Under the pieces are notes generated by a model. The model saw nothing but the letters and a program-made list of their open reading frames with translations. It searched no databases and had not been told where the DNA came from. A program made the translations under genes and the position numbers. A DNA stretch of 64,000 bases, from positions 9,496,001 through 9,560,000 of the forward strand of contig NC_063997.1 of the NCBI RefSeq assembly GCF_932276165.1, in the 5' to 3' direction. Numbering within the stretch: position 1 is the stretch's first letter; each line of letters starts with the position of its first letter. The DNA is from Plutella xylostella (taxonomy: Eukaryota > Arthropoda > Insecta > Lepidoptera > Plutellidae). This document shows, piece after piece, positions 53,460 through 64,000 of this stretch.

Positions 53460-54359
53460 TTATTAATTGATGTCATCTACCAAGGAATGCTGCCGGAGCT
53501 CATAATATTCACACATGATACAGAATGATAGTAGCCCACAAAATCGGTGCAAAGGCTTATAAAATAACTTTCCTTCCTAGTAGGACGGGAACTCGTTAAC
53601 CGCCGAGTTAGTTAGAATACAAAATTAGACTGTGTGTTACTTGTCAATCTAGAATATGAATATAGTGACCTGCATCATTTTTGAAAAACTGAATACTTAG
53701 TTATCCGCCAGTGTCACAGCCTTCATCTAATCTTTTCCAGTAGCTGATGAGGCTGAGATATTTAGTAAAATTATCTTCCCTTCAAGCACCACTCCTCGTT
53801 CCAAGGACTAGATGCCGCGCCAGGTGTTGCAGGCCGTGTCGTCGTACAGGGCTGACTGAGCAGGTCCTCGAGGCTCCAGGGTCGGCTGCTGCATTTCTGA
53901 GGTCAGTCCAGAATTACATACCCTAGTCAGCATGTGCTGACCTGAGCCCCAGCGGCCTGGATCGATATTCTACATTTTACAGCTTTTAAATATTGTTGCA
54001 AAGTATTTCACTGGTTCCATCCATTCGGCTAGTGTATGTTAAAAATATTGCCTTGACAATAACAAGATTTTGATCAATAATTACTTATAAGTATTGCTTT
54101 CAAAGAGGCACTGTGTGTATCCATATGTATAAATACCTACCTATATGTATAGGTACATACCTTCCATAACTTTCTGACAAGTCTGGAATAATAAGGAAGT
54201 ACTTAAGTCTTATGTATACTTATACCTTTCTTTTTAGTATATCTATTACCTAGAAATCTATGCATTATAAATTTATAGATTGAAATATTTATCTACTGAT
54301 ATACTCATCAGTAGCTTATGGGTCACAGTTGGTTTTCTCTCCACCATGCGATAATAAAC
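53460..54359. other. Interior of the 14-kb element after the errantivirus
   Basis: Mostly AT-rich. The only coding-like part is a GC-rich segment at 53808-53896 (see separate entry). Confidence 0.4.
53808..53896 (-). CDS. Possible last exon of a captured or resident gene
   Basis: On the minus strand an acceptor (GACCTCAG) at 53897 is followed by an open GC-rich frame reading MQQPTLEPRGPAQSALYDD and ending TWRGI before TAG. The composition stands out from the AT-rich surroundings and resembles a host C-terminal exon. There is no partner exon in view, and I do not recognise the protein. Confidence 0.25.
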
Positions 54360-54493
54360 ACATCTCACAATGTTTAACTAGGTTTCAGATAGGCTCAGAC
54401 TACATAATAGACGCATTTTTCCTGAAATAAAAATGACATAAATTATGTATCTAGCCTATCTGAAACCTAGTCATTTCTGCATGGTGATATTAC

Positions 54494-54893
54494 AACTGAG
54501 GCGCGCGGGCGACTCACTCTATTTATATAGGCACCCGCACCTTGCAAATTAAAGGTGGAGAGAAAAATGGACTTTATTTAACTGTCACTGTGACCCTTAT
54601 GATGCCGAACACGGAGAAAGTCGAAACGCCATATCTCACAATGTTTAACTAGGTTTCAGATAGGCTAGATACATAATATGTCATTTTTATTTCAGGAAAA
54701 ATGCGTCTATTTTAATATATTAAATAAATTTCTCGTTTTTTATATAAATAGTGGGTTATTTTTATGTCTTTAACATTCATTATGGAACTGCCTGTACCAA
54801 CTGAAAATCTGACCTTGTTGGAAAATGACCTAGTTGGAAAATGACGTCGATGGAATCTGACGTACTTGGAATCTGACGTTCATACCCGAAATC
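54494..54893 (-). repeat. Right terminal inverted repeat of the 14-kb element
   Basis: The reverse complement of the left outer and inner repeats in one block, so this side shows the undisturbed arrangement of the arm. Sequence pairing ends just beyond the initiator. Confidence 0.85.
54495..54529 (-). promoter_or_regulatory. TATA box plus TCAGT initiator, reading inward from the right end
   Basis: Mirror image of the promoter at 42327-42361: TATA at 54521-54529 and initiator at 54495-54499 on the minus strand. Confidence 0.6.
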
Positions 54894-55035
54894 CACAAAC
54901 AACTAAGCCAAGCTAGCTTTTAAAAAGGGGACAAAAATTACAACGGTATTATTTACCTGTATTTTAAATCGTATAGGTATTATAATTTACACTGCCAAGA
55001 ACACGTGGGTCATTTATTTTTACAATATTTTTATA

Positions 55036-55295
55036 CATGGTGTTGCAAAAGTGGTATACTAAAACGTCAATTCTAAGGGCCACTTGCAGAAACATATTAA
55101 ATCTAGATTTAGTGTCAAATCTCGATTTAAGAAACGTCAGTCCATATAAATTTTGACACTAAATCGAGATTTAACACTAAATCTAGATTTAATATGTTTC
55201 TGCAAGTGGCCCTAAAAGTCATAGAGCAAATGTTGTTCAGAATGATCCCCAGAGGGGGTGACTCTCTAGGCAACTTGCCTTTTTGCAACACCCCC
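55036..55295. mobile_element. MITE of the GTGTTGCAAAA family split by a second palindromic MITE
   Basis: Outer ends are CATGGTGTTGCAAAAGTGG and TTTTTGCAACACCCC. Inserted within is a 138-bp palindrome at 55076-55213 whose arms start AGGGCCACTTGCAGAAAC and end GTTTCTGCAAGTGGCCCT. Confidence 0.8.
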
Positions 55296-55496
55296 TAGAT
55301 ACTTTAGTGTATAAAACGTATAAGCATATTACGTGTAATAGACGTCCTTACTGCTGTACCATCATGAACTATTTAACTCAAAAATCAACTAAAAAAATTT
55401 AAAAATATATAAGTAGTTATTTGATTAGGGTACTGAAGAAGGCTGAGGAGAATATTGTGGTTTTCACGAAAAGAGCCATGTGGACTATTATAGATT

Positions 55497-56754
55497 GGCA
55501 AGTTGCTTGGCGACCCTCCTTGCGGGGTGAAAGACGCGGAGGGGACGAGGTACCCAAGACGACAGCGGGTAGCGGGAGGGTAGCGGGGAAGGGCAACGCG
55601 TGCACTGCATGTCATTGTTACGGCAGTCTCGGCCGCGCAGCCGAGGCGGCCACATGTCTTATATAGTCTGTCATAATTTGAGTGCGACCCACATGAGATC
55701 ATTGATCCTGAGACCATTAGTCTTAGGATGAGTGTTGAGGCCTTTTTAATATTATCATTATATTATTATTAGGTATCTATAATTCGTCAACAAAATAACG
55801 TTAAAAACAAAAAATCGTATAATGTCTCAATATAGGGGCTTCTTGTAGAACAGCGTACCGGATCAGTCATGCTACGCGGCTAAAGGTTGGTACTGCGCAG
55901 TCAGATACGAAAAAGTAAACAACAAAGACGAAGAGTCCATATGACAGTGCGTCAGTTGTCAGTTCTTGTAACTAGGAAAGCAATCAAAATTTATGTGATT
56001 TAATGAAAGTAATTAATGAGCAAAACACAGAGAAAAATTACAAAATTGATGAAATTTTGAAAGAAAATGGTCATATCGTGCTTCGCCTACCCCCATACCG
56101 CCCGGAATTAAATCCTATTGAACTTGTGTGGCGGTACGTGAAAGGCGAGCTCGCAAGAACGTCGATTGACTCTAACTTAGATAAAGAGATAAAAGACTTA
56201 GAGTTGCTTTTCTCTAATTATTCGCCTAAAAAATGGAGAAATTGTGACGAACATGTCATAAAAAAATTAAGACGAATATTATAAATCTGATAGAGTATTT
56301 GACTATGTATTGGACAGGTATGTTATTGTTTATTTATAATTTATTGTAAATTAAACATAAATTGGTTTTTGTCTTAGATTTATAATTGAAGTTAATGAAA
56401 ACGATGATGAATATGAGGATGACGACGACGATGAACAAGTTCAAACAGAGAGTGAACATGAAAGTGACATGGAAATTGATTTATAAAATACACTTTTACA
56501 TAAATAAATTCAAATTGGTAGATATTCTGAAGATAAACATCCAAATTTTAATGCTGTCAAACTATAATTTTAAGCTAAATATGACTTTTACGGGAACAGT
56601 CATAGAATAAAATTTTACTTACGCTTACGTCAGAAATAGTTACAAGCTATCGCGAGATTAATCCGGGCACACTTTTCTACGTGTGTGGCATGTCGTGCTA
56701 CCTCGCCCCCGCCACTTCTTTCACCCCGCAAGGAGGGTCGCCAAGTAACTTGCC
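55497..56754. mobile_element. DDE-transposon remnant, about 1.26 kb
   Basis: Inverted ends of about 37 bp starting GGCAAGTTGCTTGGCGACC, with one mismatch between the arms. ATTATAG occurs close to both outer edges (imperfect target duplication). The interior carries the 3' end of a DDE_3-type transposase. Confidence 0.7.
56003..56485 (+). pseudogene. C-terminal part of a Tc1/mariner- or IS630-type (DDE_3) transposase
   Basis: The frame from 56003 contains LRLPPYRPELNPIELVWRYV, the segment around the last catalytic Glu of the DDE_3 fold. It then stops at 56282-56284. Just after, another frame (SDRVFDYVL) runs to a GT-AG pair (about 56320 to 56374), and a downstream acidic exon (ENDDEYEDDDDDEQVQ to a TAA near 56485) follows. 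The two parts are out of frame, so a small indel has inactivated it. The N-terminal two-thirds of the enzyme is missing. Confidence 0.75.
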
Positions 56755-57542
56755 GCATTATAGCTAGCTAATGATGATACAAAGGTAAAGATAAAAAAGT
56801 TTGCTATTCATAGGTAGTTAAACATGCTATACGGTATTTTTTTATAAGAATTTCGGAAGAATGTCGTACCCGACATGCAGAAATATAATAACATTTAATT
56901 GCACGCTAAATGTCTCATTCACTCATTGTGATATTAGTCCAGTCAAGGAATGAGGTGTAGAGTGCGTGAGCAGGTAACTAAGAGATTCCTTCAGAAACTT
57001 GTTCAGGGGGGTTGTTAACATACCAAATGTCCTGACTCCTAGGTGATGAGCGGGGGGGATAAAGGTACGATTTTTTGGTTTTTAGCTTATATCTCGAAAA
57101 CGGTGCATTGGAGAGAAATATTTTATTCTAAAGCGACATTGGACAACATTTCATTTTCTTTACCCTATATTTTTATTAGCTATTCGGAAAGTTTATAGAA
57201 AATTAGTGGACCCGTATTTTTTTATTTTGTATATACATTAATTTTTGCATGTTATTTTTAACTTTAAAGTTAATTATTTTAAAACCGGAAGTGACTTTAC
57301 ATATTAGGCTCAATTTTTATTTTTGTCTATTGCCTGAGTCTCGAAAAAAACATAAATGACACTGACAAGTGACATTTAAACTTTGTTTACATGCCAACCA
57401 ACAAATGGGTCATTTTCAAATGACATTGATATTTCGGATGATGGAAAGTAGGTACTTATCATGTAAAAAAAATAAGCAGAAGCATTTTTTCAACTGTGTA
57501 GGCGGTGGCATGCTCTGGGACATATTATATAGAGGTCATCTC

Positions 57543-60500
57543 AGGGGGGGATGCAGCAAGCCTTCACGAAGAGTACTCACGCTTAGGCCTCTCAGTACTC
57601 GGGCCCTCCCCGTGAGTAGTGGCACCGAAAGCATATGGAGCCGTGAAACCGATTGTTGCGACTCTTGAGACCATGGGTTCTACTCAACTAAACCAACCCG
57701 AAGGCGGCGACGAGGCTCGCCACCCGTCACGCCGTGTCTCTCGAGGGGGCGAAAAGTGGTTTGCGGAGGCCCGTTTGGGCACGTTTAATGTATGTGGAGG
57801 AATGGAGGATAAGGTTGATGAAGTATATGAGATGATGGATGCTAGAGGAATAGATATATTGTGTGTGAATGAGACCAAGCGAAAAGGTAAGGATACCTAT
57901 TACTACACATGGCTCGTACACCGCGTATTGGTCTGGTGTAGATGTCACTGAGCGAGCATGCCAGGGTGTTGGTATTATCCTTTCCGAAAGAATGGTCAAA
58001 TGTGTGAAAGGCTACGAATGTGTGAGCCCGAGACTTCTCTGGATGCGACTTAAGGTGGGATTAAGGAAGTTGTTTGTTCTGGGTGTTTACGCCCCAGACA
58101 TGTCTAAAAACATATCAATCCGGGAGGAGTTTTGGGAGTCTGTAAGGGAGACCCTAATGATTTGTGAGGATAATGAGTATGTCATTATGTTAGGTGATTT
58201 TAATGGAAGAGTTGGAGTGAAAAGGACTGGCTATGAAAGTGTGCTAGGAACGTTCGGTGATGTAAGTGTGAATGAGAATGGTGTAAGCCTTCTCGAAGTA
58301 TGTATGGAGAAAAAGCTTCTTGTGACAAACACATTATTTTGTCACAAGAAGATTCATAGGTATACATGGCAAAGAGGGAAAGATAGAAGTATGATCGATT
58401 TTGCGATTGTGGATGGACGAATGAAGAGCGAAGTAGTGGACACAAGGGTCTATCGGGGCAACAGCGTTGGGACGGACCATTATCTGGTAATATGCCGGAT
58501 ACGTGGTCTGTTCAAGGGTTGGCGTCACCGGGCACCTGTGTCTACTACTCCATTACAGCGTATAAGAGTAGAGAGACTAAGAGATGAGTGTGTGAAAGAA
58601 AAGTATATTAGTAATCTAAAAGAAAAATTTAGCGACATGAGTGCGGAAAATATGGAAGAATGGGATTTTGAATATGTGTGGGATCGAATGAAAAGAGGGT
58701 TAGTTGATGCGGCTACCGAAGTATGTGGAATAAGCAAGAAGAAGAATGACAGGAAAGGAAATACTTACTGGTGGGATGATGAAGTACGAATGATGGTGGA
58801 TGCTAAGAAGAAAGCATGGCTGGATACTCTAGCTGCCAAAGCTAGTAATTGTATGAGTGTTGAGATTGAGAGAAAAGAATCTTTGTTTCGTAATTTGAAG
58901 AAGAGAGTGAAAGAAATTGTTAAAAGGAAAAAGCAGGAAAGAAAGGAGATGAATGATAAAAGATTCTCTGATAACTTTCGGGCCAATGTAAAAATGTTCT
59001 GGAAATTTGTCAGAATTGCCCGAGGGAAATCAGAGGAATCGAAGATGAATGTAGTGCGAGATGAGGATGGATGTATTCTAAACGACGAAACATTGGTTCT
59101 GAAGAGATGGAAGGAATATTTTGAGCGATTGTTTGAATGTGATGTTTCTGAGGAGGCGTCGGTGTCAAGTACATCCGATCCTTCTCAGGACAAAGAATCA
59201 GAAAGCGAGATCAGTATGGATGAAATCATGAAAGCGATGAAAAGTATGAAAGTAGGTAAGGCTGCTGGGTATGATAGAATTACAATGGAAATGCTGAGGG
59301 CGGGGGAAGGGCTAGTAGCAAGCCTGCTGTGGCTTTTCTTTAATATATGTTGGAGACGAGGTCAAGTACCAGGTGACTGGTGCAGGGCCGTTATTGTCCC
59401 ACTATACAAGGGAAAGGGCTCACAGCAGGATTGCAGAAACTACCGCGGAATCAGTCTCCTCAGCATTGTCGGCAAACTCTATGCTAAAGTATTGATTGAA
59501 AGAGTTATGAAAGAAACTGAAGAAAGAATCTGGGATGTGCAAGCGGGATTTAGAAAGGGGATGGGATGCACGGACCAGGTCTTCTCCATGCGCATGGTAG
59601 CAGAGAAGTTTCTGGCTAAAAACCAGAAAGTTTTCTGCGTGTTCCTTGATTTGGAGAAGGCCTACGACACAGTGGCGAGGAATGAGTTGTGGAAAACACT
59701 GTCTATGTTCGGATTGAGCGGTGGACTAATACGAGCACTGAAATCACTTTATGTGACTTCTAGTGCTTGTGTTAGGATCAACGGGGCCTGCACGGACTGG
59801 TTCGGCATCCATAAGGGTGTACGACAGGGCTGTGTAGCGTCTCCGTGGCTATTCAATCTATTCATGGACAGTTGTTTACAAAGATTGAAAGAAGAAGAAT
59901 GTGGTTTAAGTATGGGTGAGTTAGTCATCAGATGCCTTCTGTACGCCGATGATCAAGTTTTATTTGCATCATCGGCAGAGGAATTGCAACATATGGTAAC
60001 TGTTATGAATGATTCTTTGAAGGAGAAAGGAATGAAAGTGAATGTGAGCAAGACGAAAGTGATGGTGTTTGAAAGAGAAGAGAGTAGAACGACGTGTGAG
60101 TTAAAAATTGATGGTGTGAATGTGGAACAAGTGGACGAGTTCGTGTATTTGGGCTCATTATTTAGTAGGGATGGAAGATGTGATAAGGATATAGAGCGAA
60201 GAGTGAATGCTGGAAATAGAGTGAATGGGGCCCTACACTCCATTGTGGCGAGTCAGGCCGTGTCAAAACAGGCACGGCTGGCAGTTCACAATGCCGTGTT
60301 GGTGCCGACATTGATGTATGGCAGTGAAAGTTGGGTATGGCAGAAGAAGCATGAAAGTAGATTAAATGCAGTAGAGATGCGCTCTCAGCGAAGTATGTTA
60401 GGTGTGACTTTGAATGACAGGTTAAGAAATAGTTTTATAAGAGAAAAGTGTGGTCTGAAAGAAGATGTAGTGACAAGAGTTGAGAAAGGAATGCTTCGGT

Positions 60501-60788
60501 GGTTTGGACATGTGGAAAGAATGAATGATGAAAGAGTGACAAAGGAAATATATAGAGCAAAAGTGAGTGGAAGAGTCGGGAGGGGTCGCCCTAGACGGAC
60601 GTATGTCGACCAGATTGGCGACATACTGAAAAAGGGCCAATTTAAGAGTACCCGTAACCGACGAGCATGTATGCGCAGATGTATGAATGTGGAAGAAGCG
60701 AAAGAGGTGTGTCAGAATCGTGCCCAGTGGAAATCCGTAATCTCTGCCTACCCCTCTGGGATACGGGCGTGAGCGTGTATGTATGTAT
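57543..60788 (+). mobile_element. RTE-like non-LTR retrotransposon (inner layer)
   Basis: About 3.2 kb with endonuclease and reverse transcriptase and ending in (GTAT)n, with no poly(A). Compact size, a single main protein and a simple-repeat tail fit the RTE clade. The 5' end begins with a G-run and may be full length. Confidence 0.85.
57673..60772 (+). pseudogene. LINE endonuclease/reverse transcriptase, one frameshift
   Basis: An ATG at 57673 starts the endonuclease (RLGTFNVCGGM, ILCVNETKRKGKD). It runs out of frame near 57895 and stops at 57951. The main frame continues from about 57869 to 60772 (967 codons). It carries the rest of the endonuclease (MLGDFNGRVG, SMIDFAIVD, GTDHYLVIC) and the RT (AAGYDRITMEML, VPLYKGKGS, FLDLEKAYDTV, GVRQGCVASPWLFNLF, LLYADDQVLFAS). 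It ends with a C-terminal stretch typical of RTE proteins (EMRSQRSMLGVTLNDRLRN). A single indel near 57895 is the only lesion I see. Confidence 0.88.
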
Positions 60789-61719
60789 GTCACGATAAAA
60801 CGTCAACGTCAATCAAAAATGAAAGTGACAGTTACTTTATTTTTAAATCTATGGGCTTTGATCATCAAAATGCATCGCACCTGATGCATGACGTCATCAG
60901 CACTTTTTTACTATTTTATGATTTTCTCGAAAATGATACATCCAAAAAATACAATTTTTTTTTTTTGTGGCCTTTAGAGCTAAATCTCGAAATGGTTTTC
61001 GATTTATAGCAGCTTTAGTTTTTTGAAATGTTGTCCATTCAAAATTCTACAACTTCTTTTCATTTCATTTTTTTCATTTATGAATAGATTAGGCAATATG
61101 ATGCAATGTTCATGAATGTTTTGACATGAATACATTTTTCTTGTAATTTTCAACTTTTTCCAAGGGTAATAGCTCGAAAACGATAAGGAATTAGAAAAAA
61201 ACATATGATATAAAAGTTTTAGATAATTTTATGAACTCCATTTCATTAGTCGAAAATATTTCTCTCCAATGCACCGTTTGTTTCCGAGATATAAGCTAAA
61301 AACAAAAAAATCGTACCTTTATCCCCCCCCCTCCTCCCTCCCGCTCATCACCTAGGAGTCAGGACTTTTGGTATGTTAACAACCTAAGCCCCCTGAACAA
61401 GTTTCTGAAGGAATCTCTTAGTTACCTGCTCACGCACTCTACACCTCATTTTGAGTCATTTATTGACTGGACTATATTGACCATTTAGCAAGCATTGCCA
61501 ATATAGAGGAATAAAATTCTATTACAACATGTGTATATTGCATAAGCGACCATCTTTAAATATTACATAGCCGATTATTATAGCGATTATCGTGTAAATT
61601 TTCTATAATCTTTATACGCAAAAATTGACGCATTTTCTGTTATATATACTACAAGACTCCTGAGTGAATTTAGGACTTGTTTCTATTAATAAATAATAAA
61701 TAATAATAAATAAATATGT

Positions 61720-61893
61720 GGGGTAAGTACTACACAAATACATAGATAGATAGATACTAAATATAAATATCAACACCCAAGACCCGAGTACAAATATCTG
61801 TGTTTAAACAAATATCTGCCCCAGCCGGGAATCGAACCCGGGACCTTCGGCTCAGTAGTCAGGGTCACTAACCACTGCGCCATTCGGTCGTCG
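61720..61893 (-). repeat. tRNA-derived SINE
   Basis: Same family as 9276 and 33088. The A-box end at 61893 is followed on plus by GTCGTCGTCGTCGACGAC, a small palindrome. The body beyond the B box is shortened. Confidence 0.75.
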
Positions 61894-62533
61894 TCGTCGT
61901 CGTCGACGACCGAATATCAATATAGTTGTTATCTCGGTTAAATAGTGATTTGAAGTTATTCTGTGCTGGCATCAAAACCATTTTACAAAAAGTGATCACC
62001 CATAAAATATACATAGAAAATTAAAATATTATATAAGAGCAATATGATCGTAAAGTGGCAGTCCAGATTATCTCAATTATTTACTATCGTTATTATACGC
62101 TTAGAAAGTGGTTCGCCCGCGACCCTATCTTGCGCGTATTTATAAATAAAATTAGGCCATTAGACTTGTAATATATCAAATGAAAACCAGTTTACACTGA
62201 CATAGACACAATATTACAAGGCATACATAAATGATGATAACTATTACATGTGTGGATTGGTCCACACTCTGTGAATAAGGTGACCCAGGGGCTATTTCTG
62301 AGAAATGTTTGTGCTACGTTTTTTGTTTTCACTGTTATAATATTGTATCCATGACAAGATAATTAATCAAGTTTTTAGAAGAACACATTTAGAGTAGGCA
62401 CTGACCGAGTCGAACTAGGACTAAGCATACCCTTATCGTGTAAACGCCATTTTAACAAGAAAATCATTCAGCCATACACAGTAAAGGTTGACTTATAAAA
62501 TTGCTAACAGTGGCCGACAGGGCGGCGTTGCCA
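61894..62533. other. No gene seen; probable 3' UTR of the minus-strand gene at its upper end
   Basis: AT-rich; the part next to 62534 should be the 3' UTR of the exon that follows. No clear minus-strand AATAAA was found. Confidence 0.4.
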
Positions 62534-62657
62534 TCACTCGGGCGGGTTGTCGAAGTAGTCTATCTTGGGTTCGGCAGCGGCAGGGGCGGGCTTGGGCTGG
62601 CTGCGCGCCGCCCACGCGTTGGTCGAAGTTAGTGTTGCCCAGCCGCTTGAAGACGGC
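62534..62657 (-). CDS. Probable last exon of an unidentified minus-strand gene
   Basis: On the minus strand an acceptor (TTTGTCCACAG) at 62658 opens a GC-rich segment ending with TGA at 62534-62536. In the frame that reaches this stop it reads SSSGWATLTSTNAWAARSQ, then a Pro/Ala stretch and KIDYFDNPPE. In the first frame from the acceptor the start reads AVFKRLGNTNFDQRVGG instead, which also looks protein-like. A GGCTGGCT tandem at about 62595-62602 separates the two. The upstream exons are beyond the window, so phase cannot be fixed. Confidence 0.55.
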
Positions 62658-62801
62658 CTGTGGACAAATGTATGGTTCATATTCTTGTATCTTTATCTTT
62701 TATTTTTATATTTGTGAACATAGCTGCGTCCAAAAATATATTCTTTACCTATAAACGGACGTCACGGTTCACAAGTGTAGACACGGCTTTACAATTTTAG
62801 G

Positions 62802-63947
62802 TATAGCTGAACACAAAAGAGTAGAGATTAATGTTTTTGGAACTAAACAGATTTAAACCTGGCAATAAAAAAAAACTTGTGATTTGTGGTCTGTTTCTAT
62901 GGTTTGAATGTCAAACTCGCCCTGTTCCTGTATAAACAAATCGAATTTTGCTTAATTTTGGAGTTTTGTGGATTGTTGAGTTTGTTCACGAGGTGAAAAT
63001 GAATAAAACCATTCGCAGCGAAGCTAGACAGATGATTTACAGCGTTTACCTACGATGTTTGGCGGAGAATGAGGCTGGAGAAGTATTAGTCAATATATAC
63101 GATGTTTATGAAAGAGCAGCGTTTTATACTGGTGAGTAGGTACTTAATTTCTAACCATTAACATACATTGCTTATATTTCTTGTAAAAAAGTACTATTTT
63201 GATGTAATAGAATGCCTTTCAATGTGTATTTGTTATTCTTATAGAGGTTAGAAAATACTAGTGTCAAACGATACATGACATCAAGGTCTGGATGCTAATG
63301 TTGTTAAAACATCAGGTCTAGATACTTTTTTACTAACCCCCGACTCAAAAAGGGTATCGATAAGGTTTACAGCTGTAGGTGTCGTCGGTCTCTCCGTGTT
63401 AGAGTACCTATTGTAAAAATATGTGTAAGAATATGTAAGAATCGGTATAAATTCCCCAGACATAATAATTTACAAGTCTCTGCTTTTCTGACCAATTAAA
63501 TAATTTGTTGCAGGAAAATCGGTAAACACAGTTTTAGAAGAATTGCCGGGGCACATTTGAACTTTTTCATGAGCAAGAAAAAACTGTAATAAAATATCGA
63601 TGTGTGATAGCTTTTCTCCTATAGTAATTACATAATGGGATAACCAACACGTGTTTCAGTGCAAAAAAACATTATGAAATACACAATGAAATAAAAGTTC
63701 AGTTGATTTGATTTAATGAAATTCATTCAAGACTGCCCCCCTCTCCCCTACTAATTTCTTCTCTTAACATAAACCTCCCCAAAAAGTGGCATTTTATAAT
63801 TAGTAAATATTTGAAACATTTCTCGTTTTGATTTTTTCTGCTAAACTATCGTGATACTTTTGTCCGTTTTCTATACTATAATAGTGTGGCCACTTTCTTA
63901 GATTGCCACGCCCTCAATGATTCTCTACTCTTTTATGTTCAGTTATA
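62802..63947. mobile_element. Non-autonomous TIR element carrying a transposase N-terminus
   Basis: The left end TATAGCTGAACACAAAAGAG and the complement of the right end TATAACTGAACATAAAAGAG pair over about 32 bp (62802-62833 and 63916-63947). The interior holds the two-exon frame described next and no catalytic domain. Confidence 0.65.
62999..63560 (+). CDS. Short DNA-binding (HTH) remnant of a DDE_3-type transposase, 59 residues
   Basis: Exon 62999-63131 joins exon 63514-63560 by a GT-AG intron with matching phase. The product begins MNKTIRSEARQMIYSVYLR and continues to ERAAFYTGKSVNTVLEELPG, then TGA. This is the pattern of the N-terminal helix-turn-helix in lepidopteran DDE_3 transposase-like proteins. 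The catalytic part is absent, and a stop follows directly. It could be a dead fragment or a small expressed DNA-binding protein. Confidence 0.5.
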
Positions 63948-64000
63948 ATCACGTGGCCAAATGGGCGTGGCTAACTTATTTGTCGTCTTTGTCTTTTGTA

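Larger units (their letters stand above)
57136..61046. mobile_element. Second copy of the 730-bp element, split (middle layer)
   Basis: The halves 57143-57542 and 60789-61043 match, in reverse orientation, the intact element at 2063-2792. About 74 bp corresponding to 2314-2387 is missing at the break, where the LINE sits. Confidence 0.85.
56903..61495. mobile_element. TIR element containing nested insertions (outer layer)
   Basis: Arms of roughly 230-240 bp at about 56903-57135 and 61250-61495 are inverted copies. They share AATGAGGTGTAGAGTGCGTG, GAGATTCCTTCAGAAACTTG and TAGCTTATATCTCGAAAAC-type sequence. The unique interior left is only about 61046-61250; the rest is a later insertion of the 730-bp element, itself broken by a LINE. 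Confidence 0.8.

Noticed and set aside
57369..57668. Plus-strand frame of 99 codons
   Set aside because: It crosses the junction between the 730-bp element and the LINE 5' end, so it is a chance fusion.

Overview
The window is animal nuclear DNA and almost certainly lepidopteran (moth or butterfly). It has small exons with GT-AG introns, and it is dense with repeat types familiar from Lepidoptera: tRNA-derived SINEs, TA-flanked MITEs, hAT elements, an RTE-like LINE and a gypsy-type errantivirus. No bacterial, CRISPR or rRNA features were seen.

Region by region. (1) About 4.2-26.2 kb, plus strand: the 3' part of a large THSD7A-like gene. I could chain 28 coding exons, all phase-consistent, encoding many thrombospondin type-1 modules, one transmembrane helix and a short basic tail. 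The 5' exons lie upstream of the window. The introns hold hAT elements, MITEs and SINEs, and two exons have been tandemly duplicated. (2) 28.5-34.6 kb, minus strand: a nine-exon gene for a 351-residue, helix-rich protein I do not recognise. Its last intron contains, on the same strand, an intronless and complete-looking NDUFS1 gene (mitochondrial complex I 75-kDa subunit). The ends of this gene and of the THSD7A-like gene converge at about 28.35 kb. (3) 35.6-37.2 kb, minus strand: a four-exon gene for an unrecognised acidic/coiled protein with a Cys- and Lys-rich tail. (4) 38.45-39.81 kb, plus strand: the intronless RRP9 gene (U3 snoRNP WD40 protein). (5) 40.8-54.9 kb: one 14-kb element with long terminal inverted repeats, an 8-bp target duplication and an inward-facing TATA/initiator promoter in each end. 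Inside it sits a young errantivirus (45.86-53.46 kb) with identical LTRs and open gag, pol and env. (6) 55-64 kb: more mobile DNA. It includes a DDE-transposase remnant, a three-layer nest (TIR element, then a 730-bp element, then a 3.2-kb RTE-like LINE), a short transposase-derived DNA-binding reading frame, and what looks like the last exon of an unidentified minus-strand gene.

The host genes do not form a functional unit. They are an adhesion or axon-guidance-type membrane protein, a respiratory-chain subunit, a ribosome-biogenesis factor and two unknowns. The most notable points are the TIR element with internal promoters, the intact errantivirus, the in-frame exon array in the THSD7A-like gene, and the intronless NDUFS1 nested in another gene. 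All exon joins are deduced by eye from splice consensus and frame; no alignment or transcript data were available.
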